Positions 29,501-40,720 of a stretch of DNA of 64,000 nucleotides are shown here, one piece after another (position 1 is the stretch's first letter; the number at the start of each line of letters is the position of its first letter). Made by a program: the position numbers and the translations under genes. Source of the stretch: Mesaphorura yosii (taxonomy: Eukaryota; Arthropoda; Collembola; Poduromorpha; Tullbergiidae); the NCBI GenBank assembly GCA_009869945.1, contig WIXG01000112.1, forward strand, positions 124,001 through 188,000. The letters are read 5' to 3'. A model generated the notes under the pieces. It did not search any database, had not been told where the DNA came from, and saw only the letters and a program-made list of their open reading frames with translations.

Positions 29501-32500
29501 TTGATTGTATGAAATATGTTTGAAGCTCGAGAGCCATTAAAAATACTTTTTCGTGCATCCATCACGGCGGTAATTAATATATTATCTTGCTGGACGTAAA
29601 ATGTTTACTGTGCATCTGGCCCTATGCCGCGGCTAAGTGGTCCGACTTAATCAACTTTCGGCTGAACAATGCAACTGGGCAAGTCAAGACAGAAGCTTTC
29701 TATTCATCTTGCCATCTTGGTCCATTAAAAGAAAATTCATTAACTTAGGTCAGGTTGAAAGGAGAGGCTGGAATCCTTTTCTATCTGATGACAAGGCTAA
29801 AACGCGATGGCGATGGCAAAAAAGTGTTGAGCCGTAAAGGTGGTTGTGGCAATGTAAAGTGGTAATGACAAATTAGTTTAGAACGATAAAGGAGAAATTG
29901 ATTCGGAGGCGGCGGTGTGTCGAGACTGGGTATCAGAACTCGAACCTTTCCCTTTTAGTAATGCGAGCATGAAGCAATCAAAGTTTTTGTGAGCCGCGAC
30001 GGTAGACAGCAGAAGGTTTACCTGCAATCCAATTTATGTCTTCTTAACAAAGATTACTATTTAATGATAACAAATGCACTGCACCTTCTTGAAAGCGGCG
30101 GCGGTAGCATCTCAGTCAGTCTCAGTTAATCTATTTCTGGATAATATGCATATTCACTTTTCATTGTTTTCTTTATGTAAATTGAATGATACACGTCTCA
30201 AGTTAACGTGGAGTGAAACGAGGAGCTTTTGAGCTACCGAACGCGGTCGGCCGAGAAAGAAGCAGCCAAACAATAACAACTCAGAAGCGCAGGGCTCCAG
30301 GTGTGAGTAATTGAATTTTTTTGGTCAGTATTTTTCCGTTAATGTTAATGTTGAATTAGTCTGGCTGGGCTGGAAGTCCGTCCATCATCATATGAGCGGC
30401 CCTTCACATCACATTTGGTGTCCGTATTTGTAAAGTACCCGGATGGGCACTCTTTGTGCACGTTTAAGCGTATTGCGCATGCATACATAAATAGCCACTA
30501 GGCATCTGTGTCGTCTCGTCTCACTGTTTCAGCGAGCGAGGTTGGTATTAATTCATTCACAGCTATTTATTATGCACAAGGGGACCAACTGCTCGAAAAA
30601 ATTGGACATTTTTTCCTAATTTTTTTCCGGGATTCATTTTTATGCTCCATTCTTTTATGAAACTGTCGTAATGAGTTTGGGCGCACAGATTCAAATACGC
30701 TTCCTCGTATGCAAATAAGATACATACGTATTCCTTTTCAGATGCATTATCACTTTCCTTGGACAAAAGATCCGGCAAGGCAAGGCAAGAATATTATAAA
30801 TTACAGAAAAAAATTGAGTACCAAAAGTGCAAAGATTCAATGAAGAATAAAAGAAAAGACGAAAGAATCCTTTTACGGTTGTGCTGCACATCTTCCGTGC
30901 TCATTCTCAGGCCTTGCCAAGCTCAGGGGAAAACAAAATGATCATTATACGTACAATACGTAGTAAAGTATTCGGATAACGATGACGATCATTCTTGCAT
31001 AATACGAGCACTCATTATGCATATGCAAATGTGGTGGATACGATTGCTTGTGCTTATTACATTAAAGGACAAACACAAACGCGGAAGTAATGCGCTTGGA
31101 GCTTGGCACTTCGCGTTGCTGTTGTTATTTAACCTTTCATTTAATCTTCACTCATCCTTCTCTTTATTTCAGCGTGCCTTCGGTGCATAATCTCTTTCTC
31201 ATGCATTTAATGCGTTGCGTTGCGGAGTGCTTTTAATTTTTGTACCTTCGACTCTATTATTTGTTAGCCACAGGCTTCGGACTCGGTCGATCTGGTCTTT
31301 GGTCACAGAATATTAATCCCTTCAAGGATTACTTGAGCCTTGAGAATGTGCAGAGAATTTGCACGAAGCAGACGCTAAGCATCTAATTTATTACGCACCA
31401 GCAGCGCATAGCAAAGCAGCAGCGAAATGCCCGATTCTGTGTGAATACGAACAACGAATTATTAGTTTTTAAATGAAAAACTTTGCCAAAGTAAAACATT
31501 TAATTTTTTTGATTGACATGCGAATCGTGAATTCGTGAGTGCCAACTTTAGACCAAGAAAAACAAGCTGCGCGCCAACTTTTCTTTTTCGATAAAACACA
31601 CTTTGCAGGAGAAAAAACTCAATCCAAACTTACATAACCAACCTTTTCTTCTGGCTAATCTGAAAAGTGTGGAGTTGAAATTGTGGATAAGATTTTATGC
31701 TGAGAAAAATGTTGGAGAGTTCTGCCAAAAGAGAACTGGCTTCTAGATTCGTTAATACGCTTTCATAAAATGTTTGAGAAAGAACTTTCCAAGTAAATGC
31801 AAGTCATAAAAATTGAGGCGAACCAAAAATGGAAAATGGAGTGCTAATTTGCGGCATAATCATATGCGAGTCTGGAAAGTTTTCACACAAAAAGTTACAA
31901 GAGAAATGAGCAAGTTACAAGCTCACTGCTGCCAGCACACAAAAATTGGAAACGGAAATTCATTTTTGGTTCGCCCACAACTCGCTTAAAAGGTACCCGA
32001 AAATCGATGATTTTTGGAGCATTTTATGACATTCCCATGATTGATTTGCTTTGCACACGCTGCGAGAGAAAAGAAGCGGCTCTATGCGAATTTCCGCTTT
32101 CTAAAAATAGTCTCGTTGCTTTTACCCACGACGCAAGCACGGGGCAGAGTGCAGGAAAGCACAGAAAAAAGGATTGATATTTTGGTTGATGAGATTTTAG
32201 TGAACGAAACGCATGGACTGGAAAAGGAGAAGGATTTTCTCGGACTAGTGATTTTTATATACCCTTTATGCGTGCACTTCGTGCTCGTACATCATTTATT
32301 TTCCCATTCACCATCATCATCGTTTTATTATTACAGATATTACAATTTGAATATAATAAAAATAATGCATCGCATCGCATGAACTCAGAAATCGAGTAAG
32401 ACGAAGCAAATGCTTAATGACAGCGCCTTCGCTGCTGCCACCGCCGCTGCTGGTAGAATTATGTTCTTGAAACCGCAGGGGGCTGCTTTCGGAGTTTTGC

Positions 32501-35500
32501 ACTTAAATATATTGCTACCATCTTTCCATTGTGAAATCGCAACTCTTTTTCGGTTCCTCGACAAAGCAATGCATTTGATATGTTTTGTTGTCGCCCATTC
32601 TTTTTGCTATTGCTATTGCTATCTAATAGCCCGAAAAGATTCATGCAGAGTCTCGTCGAGTCGAGCATTGATTATGAATTTGAAAAGTGCTGAATACTAA
32701 GCAGGTTAAGCCCGACGTTGTAAGAAATGCATGCGTTGTAATAATATTAATGCGCCCAAGCGGCTAACAAGCGCAAGCGGGAGCCTCACATGTAAATCGG
32801 GATTCGATTTCGGGAATCGCATGTTTTGGAATATTCATAAAGAAAAACGATGTTCATTACCTCGTGTCATGAATAATAATATTAAGCACATTTCGATACA
32901 AGCAAAAATCCATTTACTAAATGAAATCTCGTTTCGTGTTGTGAGAAACCGCACACGCCACGCCACAATTTGATAATTCATTTTTGAAGCATTTTCTCCC
33001 AATTTTCGCTTTCCTCTGCGCGGAATAAATCAGAGTGAGAACGGGAATCAACAATTTCTTGTGGTTCCGAAAAATGAGATTTGAACAAAGAAATCTTTCT
33101 CTGCCTTCCTACAATTTCATCACGTTCGTGCCCATTCACACAATTCGGCATTAATAAATGCTTTTTGGACTGTGGTAATCTGGTGTTCATGCATTTACTT
33201 CACAGAACATGCGAGCGTAAAGATTCATTTCGTATTCAAATCTGATTGAATGCTCGCAGGTCCCTTCGCCCTCGGCTCGCACTCGTAAGAGCCCTTGCAT
33301 AATAAGACGCTTCCTCATCAAAAGGCTTGCTACCTTTAATCTGTGCTCGAGCGTTGAGCTCGCCCGTCTGAGTCGTCACTCTTTTGTTTTGAGCAGAGAC
33401 CTTTCATCTTCCCCATTATCATACCTTCAATAATGACACATTCTCAAATTTTTTCTCAGCCTCTCCCTCAGCGCAAACACATCTTCGCATCAACAGACTA
33501 ATTTATTCAAATATTTTATTTACGAACCAGGAAGAGGAAAAGAGCACTTTCCTGGTCCGGACCACGGCGAGGCAACGTACTCATATGCAAATGTGCTTTG
33601 TGCTAATATTAATATTAATCTCGGACTCGAGCATTATGCTTTTTACGCGCCTCGTCTTCTTGTCTTAAATCTCCGAAACTTCTTTGGGCACTTTTTTTAT
33701 GACGCGACACAATATTGAAAGAGAAACTCACAGAATACTGCATTATCATGATCGCGAGCCGCGACAAAGAAACTATTTAATATGCATCTTGAAACTTCTT
33801 CCCCTGTCCCATTTTTTGTCGTCTTACGAAATCTTTACTTTCCTTTGCCGTGCATGCGTGAAATCGTGAAATCATTTGCATTTGCATACGATTATCATTA
33901 GAATGAATTAGAATGCACGACGCACAGGAGTGAAATGGAAAATGAGTAGCCGGAAATCGGTCTCTATTGCAAACCTTGAAATACAACCCCTTTTGAGTCT
34001 CTGGACTTGGACTGTCACCCTCTCTTTACACGAATTCTGCACTCTGCAGAAATTTCTTGATAACTTTACCCTGAAGTGTTTAAAAATTAATGCTGTTGCG
34101 TGCAATAATGATAATGAAAGGGTGGGCATGAGTTTACATGCACCCAACATCTGGACGATTTCACTATTTCGCACTTCCGACCTTCCTGTCTAATAAAAGT
34201 TAAGGTTGTTTTTAAAAATTATGCTGTTTTTAATTGTAGGTGAGCGGCCGTACAAGTGTCACGTCCACGAGTGTGGTCGAGCCTTCATTCAACTGTCCAA
34301 CCTCCAGCAGCACCTCCGGAACCACGATGCGCAGCTGGAGCGAAGCAAGAATCGTCCATTCCACTGCAATATCTGCGGCAAAGGGTTTGCTACTGAGTCC
34401 TCATTAAGGACTCATACAGCCAAGGTATGCAAAGAAGTACGTATCAACTCCTCGATGTTGTAAACCAACATACTTTTGAGTTTTTTTACATTTCACAAAA
34501 ACATCGCAAACAAATACACAAATCACATTGAAAGCGCATTTGCCAATTGAAGTCAAAGTCAAGTCACAAGTGTCAATTCAATTTTAATTGTGGTTCTGCT
34601 TGCAACGAAAACAAGATTGCCCGTCCAATTTCGCAGAGTTCGTTTCCTCAAAACAGGATTTCAGCCTTCCAACTCGTGATTTATTGCTAGAATTCTCAAA
34701 ACATAACGCAGCCATAACGGCAAATCTTAAAAATCTGACACGTAGCGCAGTGCACCGCGTTGTGGGCGAGCTTGCGGGAAGGAGTCAGGCCAGGCCAGGA
34801 CGAAACGAGGCGAGAATGAAAGTTTATAAAAACTTCAACACAAAATATTTCATACGTATAATAAACTTTTTCTGTAAAGCTATTAATCTATCAAAAATAA
34901 TCTGATATTAAAATAAATTGTGTTCTTGTAAATTAAACAGTCAGTCCGGCACAAAATTCAATGCAATGCAAGAAAGCTTTCTGGTTCTGGGCTCGGACTT
35001 ATCAAGAAACCCGAAAGAATTTAGTTTTTCTCATGGTTATTTGTAGCAGTCACATTCCTCAGGATTTGGCCGTGCAGTCAAAACTTTTCACAGGTTGGGT
35101 GTAGAATCGGCGTGATTAGTAGCCGCATAATTCATTTTTGGGAAAAGCAGCAGTAACAGCTCACCAAATAACTACGCTAAATTCCAGCTCGGTGGGGCTT
35201 TCGTTCTTGTTCTCGTGCTCAAATTGGAAAAGCCACAAACTCCAACCTTAAAACCACAACCAACTTTCCGGTTGTGTTCAACCTTTCTCGTTTCTCCTTG
35301 CCGCACCGTCATTTCTCTTTTTGTTGGTTAGGTTGAGGATTTTAGCATTCAACAACTGAGCAGTCAGGCAGGAAGGCAGGCAAGACTTGTTAATTCATTC
35401 GTCTACGTGCCTGAGAAAGTAAACGCAACTCTTTTTCTTGTTTTGAGTCTCGGGCATGACGTGAAAGAAATATGATTTCTGCGGCCCAGCTTCGTGCTCT

Positions 35501-38500
35501 CGTGATCGTGATTTATGGCTGCGTGCATCACCTCTGATGGAGAAAAACCAGAAAAATTGGGCTGTCACTTGGAATTAGTTTGTGCAGATTACAAACTCTC
35601 GCTCTTCCTTCATTTTACTGGGCAGAGAACGGCAGGGCAGACTTCCAAGAATTTTAAGGTGCCGAGCAAAGAAAGGCCTGAATAGTGAATTTCGCCTTTG
35701 CCATTGCTTCTTTAAGCATCTGTGAGTCGAACGTGCACGTATGATGCATGCAACAAATAAGTCTTTCTAATGGCTTTATTTTCCCAGCTTGAACCAAGAC
35801 AAAGAACATGAAAGCGAGGCGTTAGCGATACGTGGCTAACCAAACAAGTGAATTAAATCATTACACTCGCAACTGATTGCCTGTCTTGCCTTCTCAGTTC
35901 CCATTGCCATTGCACACTGCACACGTCACGCAACAATTGTGATTAACCTCGAGCGTATTCTTTGAAAAATCAACATAAGTTGGTTGTTGGTTAACAAATG
36001 TGGTTAAAATTAACCACATTAGCCAGCCCGCAGTAAAAATTGAAAATGAACCCGCACCCGCAAAGAGATCGTTAACCACGCAAACAATGGGACATGAGCA
36101 GAGCGCAGCAACAAGACTCAAGAACCTTTGCTACGCTACTTTACTCGCGTGACTGAGGCAATAATTAGTTTAGTACAATTGCTAAAGAAAAAATCGAAAG
36201 AAAAGAAAACACAAGTGAAGCTTGTGGAGCAAGCAGGAGCTTGCAGTAATGATTTACAATTACAAGAATAACGCCAGATGAGACCTGAGCAGAGCACTCG
36301 TAATCGTAATCGTGTAATCGCTTACCTAAAATTAAAGCGCACCCAATTCTAGCAGTTCTAACTCTAATCAAATCATGCAAATGCAATTATTATAACCCAA
36401 GTATAATTACATGGTGAGGAAATAACAGGCATGCGCACTCGAAATTAACACAATGCATGCCAAATATTGACATGCTGGGAAAATGTGCACTCATACGTGT
36501 TTATTTTGAGGCGACATGTGGCTAAGCAGAAATGTTAGTGAAGCGACAAATTACGAGCAAGAAAATACCCGCAAAATGAGTTTTGTGGTGCAATTTCCAT
36601 CGCGTCCTCATCTCTACGTCATTCTGTTGCTTTTTGCCCCTAGCAAAATCTTTCTTATGAATTACACTGCATTGCACGGGCAAAGAGAAAAGAAAGATGA
36701 AAGAATCTCGTTGTTCGCGTTGTAAATCATATTATGAATTATACATTTTCCGTTTACTTGCAGCAATCTTGTCTGGCATAACGAGAATGAACTACAGAAC
36801 CTTGCCTCTCTGGAACTTGTCACTTTTCGCAGGTTTTCCACTTTCCATCCATTCGTTCTTTCTCCACAAACAACATAAACGTGAACGTCTTTTTCTAATT
36901 TTTGGAACCAGTCCTCGGGCTTAAAACTGTTCCATGCAGGCAGGCAGACTGCTCTGTTTAAATTAAAATTTTGTAAATGAAGTGCCAGCCAACCATGTTA
37001 AAAGAAAAACAAATTTTCTCGTTCTATTTTTGTGAAAATTAATTACTCAGACTCGACAATAGACGGGTTGGAGCTGGAAATTAAGGAACAATCAATTCAA
37101 CCAAAAATTTTCGAGAAAATGAAGTCTTGGCCTGGGCCGAGCCAAGCCAAGCCGAAGGCACGAGGCAAGGAATCAAAAAGTCATGCCAGCCGTAATAATT
37201 TGTAAGCCTCAATGCGAAATTCATGTGTAAGTTAAGGTAAATGTAAAGGTTAAGAAGACGGGCTGTCATTTTTATTTTCTTGGGATGGGAACTGAAGCGG
37301 AGTTCCTACGCTTAGTGAAGAAGATTAACGTTGAAAGCAAACATGCTGTTTTATGCGTTGGAGTTGAACTAGAACAGAATATTAAGTAATTTTATTACTT
37401 CAAATATGCATTTAGCATTTAATGCTCCGTAATTACGAGCAGGGCAGGCAGATAATTATATGTACATTTTCATTTTCTAAAGTTGGCTCAGTTTTAGTGG
37501 AAAAAGCCGGAAAATTATATCGGGCAAGGCAAAAAACCAAGGCACAAGCACGATACACAAAAATTGCTGAATGCATGAACGTAGCAGCGCAGTACACACG
37601 AATTATTAAAGCTCATTCTTGCGTACGATTGAACAAGAGGGGAAATTACTGGTGCTGCTCGACAGCCGTGTGAAAAATAATTCTGATCACACAGCGAACG
37701 AAAAAAATTGTAAAGAAAAGACAAGGTGGAGCCAGCAAAACGGTTGGCCTTTAAAATACCCAATAATATACGATGCGCGTACGTTATGGGTTTAGAAAAA
37801 ATTCACCCGCGCCTCGCCTCGTATCTTGAATTGCATCGAGAATTTTTTCGCCGGACTGAATTTATGACTTGTCTTCGATTAACAAATTGCGCGACACAAC
37901 TCTTTACACTCCTATCAGCACACTATTTCAAACTGATCAATTTCTTAGCAGGTGAGCGCTAATTTTCCCATGTTGTAAATGTTTCTTCAGCAGCACGCGT
38001 CGCTGATCGGCGGTCCAAACACGGTGAGCTGCCCGGTCTGCCACAAACTGTTCCTCGGAGGCGAGGCTCTGATGGAGCACATGAAACACACACACAAGGA
38101 TCCAAATGCTTCTGGTGTGGCAAGTATGTGGCCCCTAAAATATTTTATCCGAGACGCACTTTGCTACTTGGGTTCATTGATTTATAATGTGGAACGGTTT
38201 CGATTCGTTTTCCACAGCCAAGCGAAGAACAGCAAATCATCCGTGTCCAGTTTGTGGGAAACACTACGTCAATGAAGGCAGTCTGCGAAAACACATGACC
38301 TGCCATCCTGAGACGGCACAGTTGACATCTTCGCTAAGAATGTGGCCGTGTACCGTGTGCCAGGCGGTGTTCACTCATGAATCCGGTATGTAATGAGAAA
38401 TACACAAATTTCACGCTTTTGTGCTTTAGTAAATAGTAAAGACGTACCTTACGAATTTAATAGGATTACTAACTCATATGGAACAAATGAGAACTGATCC

Positions 38501-39694
38501 AAAACATCAGTTTGCGGCTCAGTACGTCTTGAGTAGAGCGGCAGCGGAGCGGAGAGAACGTGAAAGTATTTTGACGGCAGCTGCAGTCGCGGCCATCGCA
38601 GGAGGTCATTCATTTCCAGGTGGACCGCAGGTACGACTAAATATAGCACATTGCTGTCTTCTAATGCATTTCTCATGCACTAAATGCTGCGTTCTTAATT
38701 GCAGGGTCATTCACTTTCGTCGGGATCCATGAACCCCCTTCTGCCGATGGCCGCCTCTCCTTCGGGCTCTGACTCGTCGGGGCGTTTGAGTTCGCCGGTT
38801 GAGAATGCACAGCATTCTCACCACCGAAGCCGCCTGGCTCTCACAAGTCCTTCGAACGGGCCGTTGGATGCTCGTGTCAGTAACAGCAACTCCGGTCCAA
38901 ATAATTCGTCGTCGAATCCTGCCAACAATAACAACATTGGAGATCCCTCGAACCAGCCACACAACGGAGGTCGCAAGGAGTATGGAAACAGCAACGCACA
39001 CGACAAGTACGAAATGTACGACAAAATCACTCACGAGAACAACAACATTCCGCTTGGCGGCGGAATGCGCGAGGGGCATCACAATCAGCAGCAATCAATG
39101 CATCATTCCAATCACATGGCGGAGAATGGAATCAACAAATTTCAGGCGACCGAGGCAGCTATGAAAATGGCAGCAATGTTGGGACAGAATCATGGCAGTG
39201 GTCCGCATCCGCACGGGCAAAATGACTTGCGCAATTTGATTCATCATCAGCAGTCTCAGCTTCATGGACAAAATATGATGTCCACGCAAATGCAGGCTGA
39301 AGCTCTTCTTCGTTCACAGGCAGCTGAAGCAATCCGTCTCGCAGTTGTGAATAACATGGACCGATCGTCAAATAATTCGGGAAACAACAATTCGAATGCG
39401 ATTCCAAGCGGGAACAATGCGACCAGCGCCAGTGAGGCGCTCGCCAACCATTTGAATTTGACCATGTCACAGGCACAACAGCACCAACAACTGCAACATC
39501 AGCAGCAAGACATTTCCAGATTGACGAACGGGCACGGTGGACCGAATCACCACCATCACAACATGCAGCACCATTCAAATGCTCTGAATCACCAACTCAA
39601 CTCCATCTTGAGCCAACAATCGGACTTGTCGGAGGCTCTGCTGCGCCTCGACGCAAGATCTCTCGGGTTTCCTCTTCCAGCACACAACTCGTAA
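10697..39694 (+). CDS. dati: dati-like C2H2 zinc-finger transcription factor, seven coding exons (gene-level entry)
   Basis: Reconstructed join: 10697-11599, 26425-26824, 34240-34424, 37991-38123, 38218-38385, 38464-38630, 38705-39694. All junctions are GT-AG and phases match (0, 1, 0, 1, 1, 0), giving 981 residues, or 985 with an alternative exon 3 donor. Zinc ligands (981-aa numbering): finger 1 C385-H405, finger 2 C413-H433, finger 3 C441-H463, finger 4 C477-H498, finger 5 C510-H531, finger 6 C550-H570, finger 7 C585-H601 plus an uncertain fourth ligand. Fingers 1-2 and 2-3 are joined by TGEKPYK and TGERPYK linkers, typical of DNA-binding C2H2 arrays. The flanks are low-complexity Ser, Ala, His, Asn and Gln. 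Finger sequences and order agree with my memory of insect datilografo (dati, CG2052), a nuclear transcription factor linked to neural function and behaviour in flies. It is not simply rotund/squeeze, which have a different finger array. Function is inferred from family; orthology needs a search. Confidence 0.8.
11600..26424 (+). other. dati: intron 1 of the dati-like gene (14.8 kb)
   Basis: GT at 11600 and AG at 26423-26424. No open frame above about 155 codons and none with a known domain. Small features are a TCTCG pentanucleotide run at 16788-16813, a GTCGTAGTC-type repeat at 16318-16337, CTGCACTGC at 16534 and GCAGTGCAG at 13395 and 26106. The length suggests room for enhancers or alternative promoters; no specific one can be assigned by eye. 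Confidence 0.8.
16788..16813. repeat. GTCTC pentanucleotide microsatellite
   Basis: Repeated TCTCG/TCTAG units, slightly imperfect, in intron 1 of the dati-like gene. Confidence 0.75.
26425..26824 (+). CDS. dati: dati-like coding exon 2: polyQ tract and zinc fingers 1-2
   Basis: The acceptor is gacag before 26425 (IFMHKSAM...), phase 0 from exon 1. The exon encodes an eight-Gln run, a Gly/His-rich spacer, then finger 1 (HQCQQCMKSFSSNHQLVQHVRVH) preceding finger 2 (KCSYCERRFKQLSHVQQH), both C-X2-C-X12-H-X3-H, joined by TGEKPYK. The exon ends inside the next linker (HTG) at a gtaaat donor, phase 1, and the Gly codon is completed by exon 3. Read-through past the donor meets a stop after one codon, which supports the splice. 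Confidence 0.9.
26825..34239 (+). other. dati: intron 2 of the dati-like gene (7.4 kb)
   Basis: GT at 26825 and AG at 34238-34239; it separates fingers 1-2 from fingers 3-4 inside a zinc-finger linker. No coding sequence recognised. ATGCAAAT octamers occur at 30709, 31023, 33585, and in reverse at 33874 and 33880, the last two overlapping. Confidence 0.8.
34240..34424 (+). CDS. dati: dati-like coding exon 3: zinc fingers 3-4
   Basis: The acceptor is ttgtag before 34240. GT completes the Gly codon of the linker, which reads TGERPYKC. Finger 3 has a C-X4-C knuckle (C441, C446; CHVHEC) with H459 and H463. Finger 4 follows a linker of about ten residues (DAQLERSKNRP) and has C477, C480 and H493. 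Its last ligand is not in this exon if the donor at 34425 (AAG/gtatgc) is used; the first codons of exon 4 provide it. A second in-frame donor at 34437 (GAA/gtacgt) would extend the exon to 34436 and add Val-Cys-Lys-Glu. By eye the first donor matches the consensus slightly better (7 of 9 against 6 of 9). Confidence 0.85.
34425..37990 (+). other. dati: intron 3 of the dati-like gene (3.6 kb)
   Basis: GT at 34425 (or 34437) and AG at 37989-37990. No recognisable coding exon. It contains a near-perfect 24-bp palindrome at 35997-36020 with two Runt-type TGTGGTT motifs back to back, an octamer at 36375, and GTTAAC words nearby. Confidence 0.78.
35997..36020. promoter_or_regulatory. palindromic pair of Runt-type sites
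   Basis: Arms AATGTGGTTAA and TTAACCACATT are perfect inverted copies separated by two bases. Each arm contains TGTGGTT, which fits the RUNX consensus TGYGGTY. It lies in intron 3 of the dati-like gene, so regulation of that gene is a reasonable guess but not shown by sequence. Confidence 0.3.
37991..38123 (+). CDS. dati: dati-like coding exon 4: zinc finger 5
   Basis: The acceptor is ttcttcag before 37991 (QHASLIGGPN...), phase 0. It is followed at once by a second CAG, so exon use could begin at 37994 with loss of one Gln (NAGNAG acceptor). The exon holds finger 5: SCPVCHKLFLGGEALMEHMK, with C510, C513, H526 and H531, the last pair spaced H-X4-H. The donor is gtatgt at 38124, phase 1. The following intron is only 94 bp. 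Read-through of the intron gives a hydrophobic run and no finger, so splicing is preferred. Confidence 0.87.
38218..38385 (+). CDS. dati: dati-like coding exon 5: zinc finger 6 and first half of finger 7
   Basis: The acceptor is tccacag before 38218. CC completes Thr541, then KRRTANHPCPVCGKHYVNEG begins finger 6 (C550, C553, H566, H570). A spacer of about 14 residues follows, then RMWPCTVCQAVFTHESG, which supplies C585 and C588 of finger 7. The exon ends in the Gly597 codon at a gtatgt donor at 38386, phase 1. The last finger is therefore split by an intron between its knuckle and its helix. The KRR cluster at residues 542-544 is a possible nuclear localisation element (inference). Confidence 0.87.
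38464..38630 (+). CDS. dati: dati-like coding exon 6: second half of finger 7 and basic helix
   Basis: The acceptor is aatag before 38464 and GA completes Gly597. LLTHMEQMRTDPKH gives H601 of finger 7. The next His is H611 (H-X9-H), much wider than usual. The exon then encodes QFAAQYVLSRAAAERRERES, a charged helix-like segment with an Arg/Glu cluster, and an Ala-rich stretch. It ends in CAG before a gtacga donor at 38631, phase 0. The next intron is 74 bp. Confidence 0.87.
38705..39694 (+). CDS. dati: dati-like coding exon 7: low-complexity C-terminus and stop
   Basis: The acceptor is aattgcag before 38705 and GGT CAT continues the frame. The exon encodes residues 653-981 and ends with TAA at 39692-39694. 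Composition is dominated by Asn, Ser, His and Gln, with a Ser/Pro-rich start, an Asn-rich part, a block starting QMQAEALLRSQAAEAIRLAV (about residues 850-870) that looks helical and may be conserved, Gln/His runs, and a final LSEALLRLDARSLGFPLPAH segment. These tracts resemble transcription-factor activation or condensate-forming regions; that role is inference. No known domain is visible here. Confidence 0.88.
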   Translation, partial: GHSLSSGSMNPLLPMAASPSGSDSSGRLSSPVENAQHSHHRSRLALTSPSNGPLDARVSNSNSGPNNSSSNPANNNNIGDPSNQPHNGGRKEYGNSNAHDKYEMYDKITHENNNIPLGGGMREGHHNQQQSMHHSNHMAENGINKFQATEAAMKMAAMLGQNHGSGPHPHGQNDLRNLIHHQQSQLHGQNMMSTQMQAEALLRSQAAEAIRLAVVNNMDRSSNNSGNNNSNAIPSGNNATSASEALANHLNLTMSQAQQHQQLQHQQQDISRLTNGHGGPNHHHHNMQHHSNALNHQLNSILSQQSDLSEALLRLDARSLGFPLPAHNS

Positions 39695-40720
39695 ATTGAG
39701 AACAACTTTCTTTGTCTTTCAATTTGTACATTAACTTAATGTATTCAATTATGCGATTCATTCTTGCGAATAGCTTAAGGAAAGTTATGCTCTAAGTCGG
39801 GAAAGGTTTAACGGTGAAGTAGAATTCTTTGGAATTGATTTAAGAATCTCACAATGCTATTGCTAAATTAACTACTCAAAGTTCCATGTAACATGTAAAA
39901 TACTCGTAGCTTAATACTGCAGAATTAAAGTGTAAACTACTTAAGGGCTGAACTATTTTTATACACTCAAGAATTGGTGTAAAAACTCATTCGTAATTGT
40001 AATAATTTACGCGTTGCGAATTTTAAACAGGCAAAACTAAACTCTAAATCAATTCCATGTCTAAGTATTACTTGTTAATTGTTGTGATGATTCGTATTCG
40101 TGACTCGTGATTTTGTTGACGTAACGTAAAAATAATTCATTCTTTGAACGTACGTACGTTAAGTGATTCGGCAGTAAGGAAGAAACCTTTCGAATTGGGA
40201 TTTGGTATTGAGAGTATGCTACATGCTAAATGTTTGTGAATTCATACCAAGATCAGGAATAAGTTCTTGAAGAAGTTATTCTAATCAGGCTCGATGTGGT
40301 ATTATTTGTGAATTGTTGATCTCTTCTCGAACAAGTCCAATATTTCGGAGGTGTACATTTTTCCCGTGAGTGCGGTCAGCCCTGACTATTCAGGCAATTC
40401 AGAGTACCATTCACATAAATGAGGCCGGTGATGCTAAAGTAATATTAATATTTCAAATATTCGCTAAAATATTAGAATCGAGAAGAAAATGAACCGTCAA
40501 AACTCTTGAGTTAAAGCTTGTCGAGCACAACAAACTACAAATTAAAAAATTGTACAAGGCAGAAACTTTCATGCAAGGAACGTGGCTGAAGTTAATTAAG
40601 ACGTCTTTTGCTTTCGCTACGGATATTGTAATTGCTTTGTATTGACAAACTGCAAGATTTACCATCAGATTCTAACAAACCGGTGTGTTTACTGTAATAA
40701 AATAACTTTAGTACGCATGA
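39695..40720 (+). other. dati: probable 3'UTR of the dati-like gene (end uncertain)
   Basis: AT-rich sequence follows the stop codon, with no open frame of interest. Candidate polyadenylation hexamers are ATTAAA at 39924-39929 and AATAAA at 40696-40701; the latter is followed within about 35 bases by a T/G-rich stretch. Another AATAAA is at 40982. I place the end near 40,720 as the best guess. A longer 3'UTR, common in neuronal genes, would take in the inverted repeat at 41.2-41.5 kb. Confidence 0.35.

Noticed and set aside
39159-39578. 139-codon frame on the - strand, and other frames over exon 7
   Set aside because: Shadows of the low-complexity coding exon 38705-39694, which continues the zinc-finger gene in phase.
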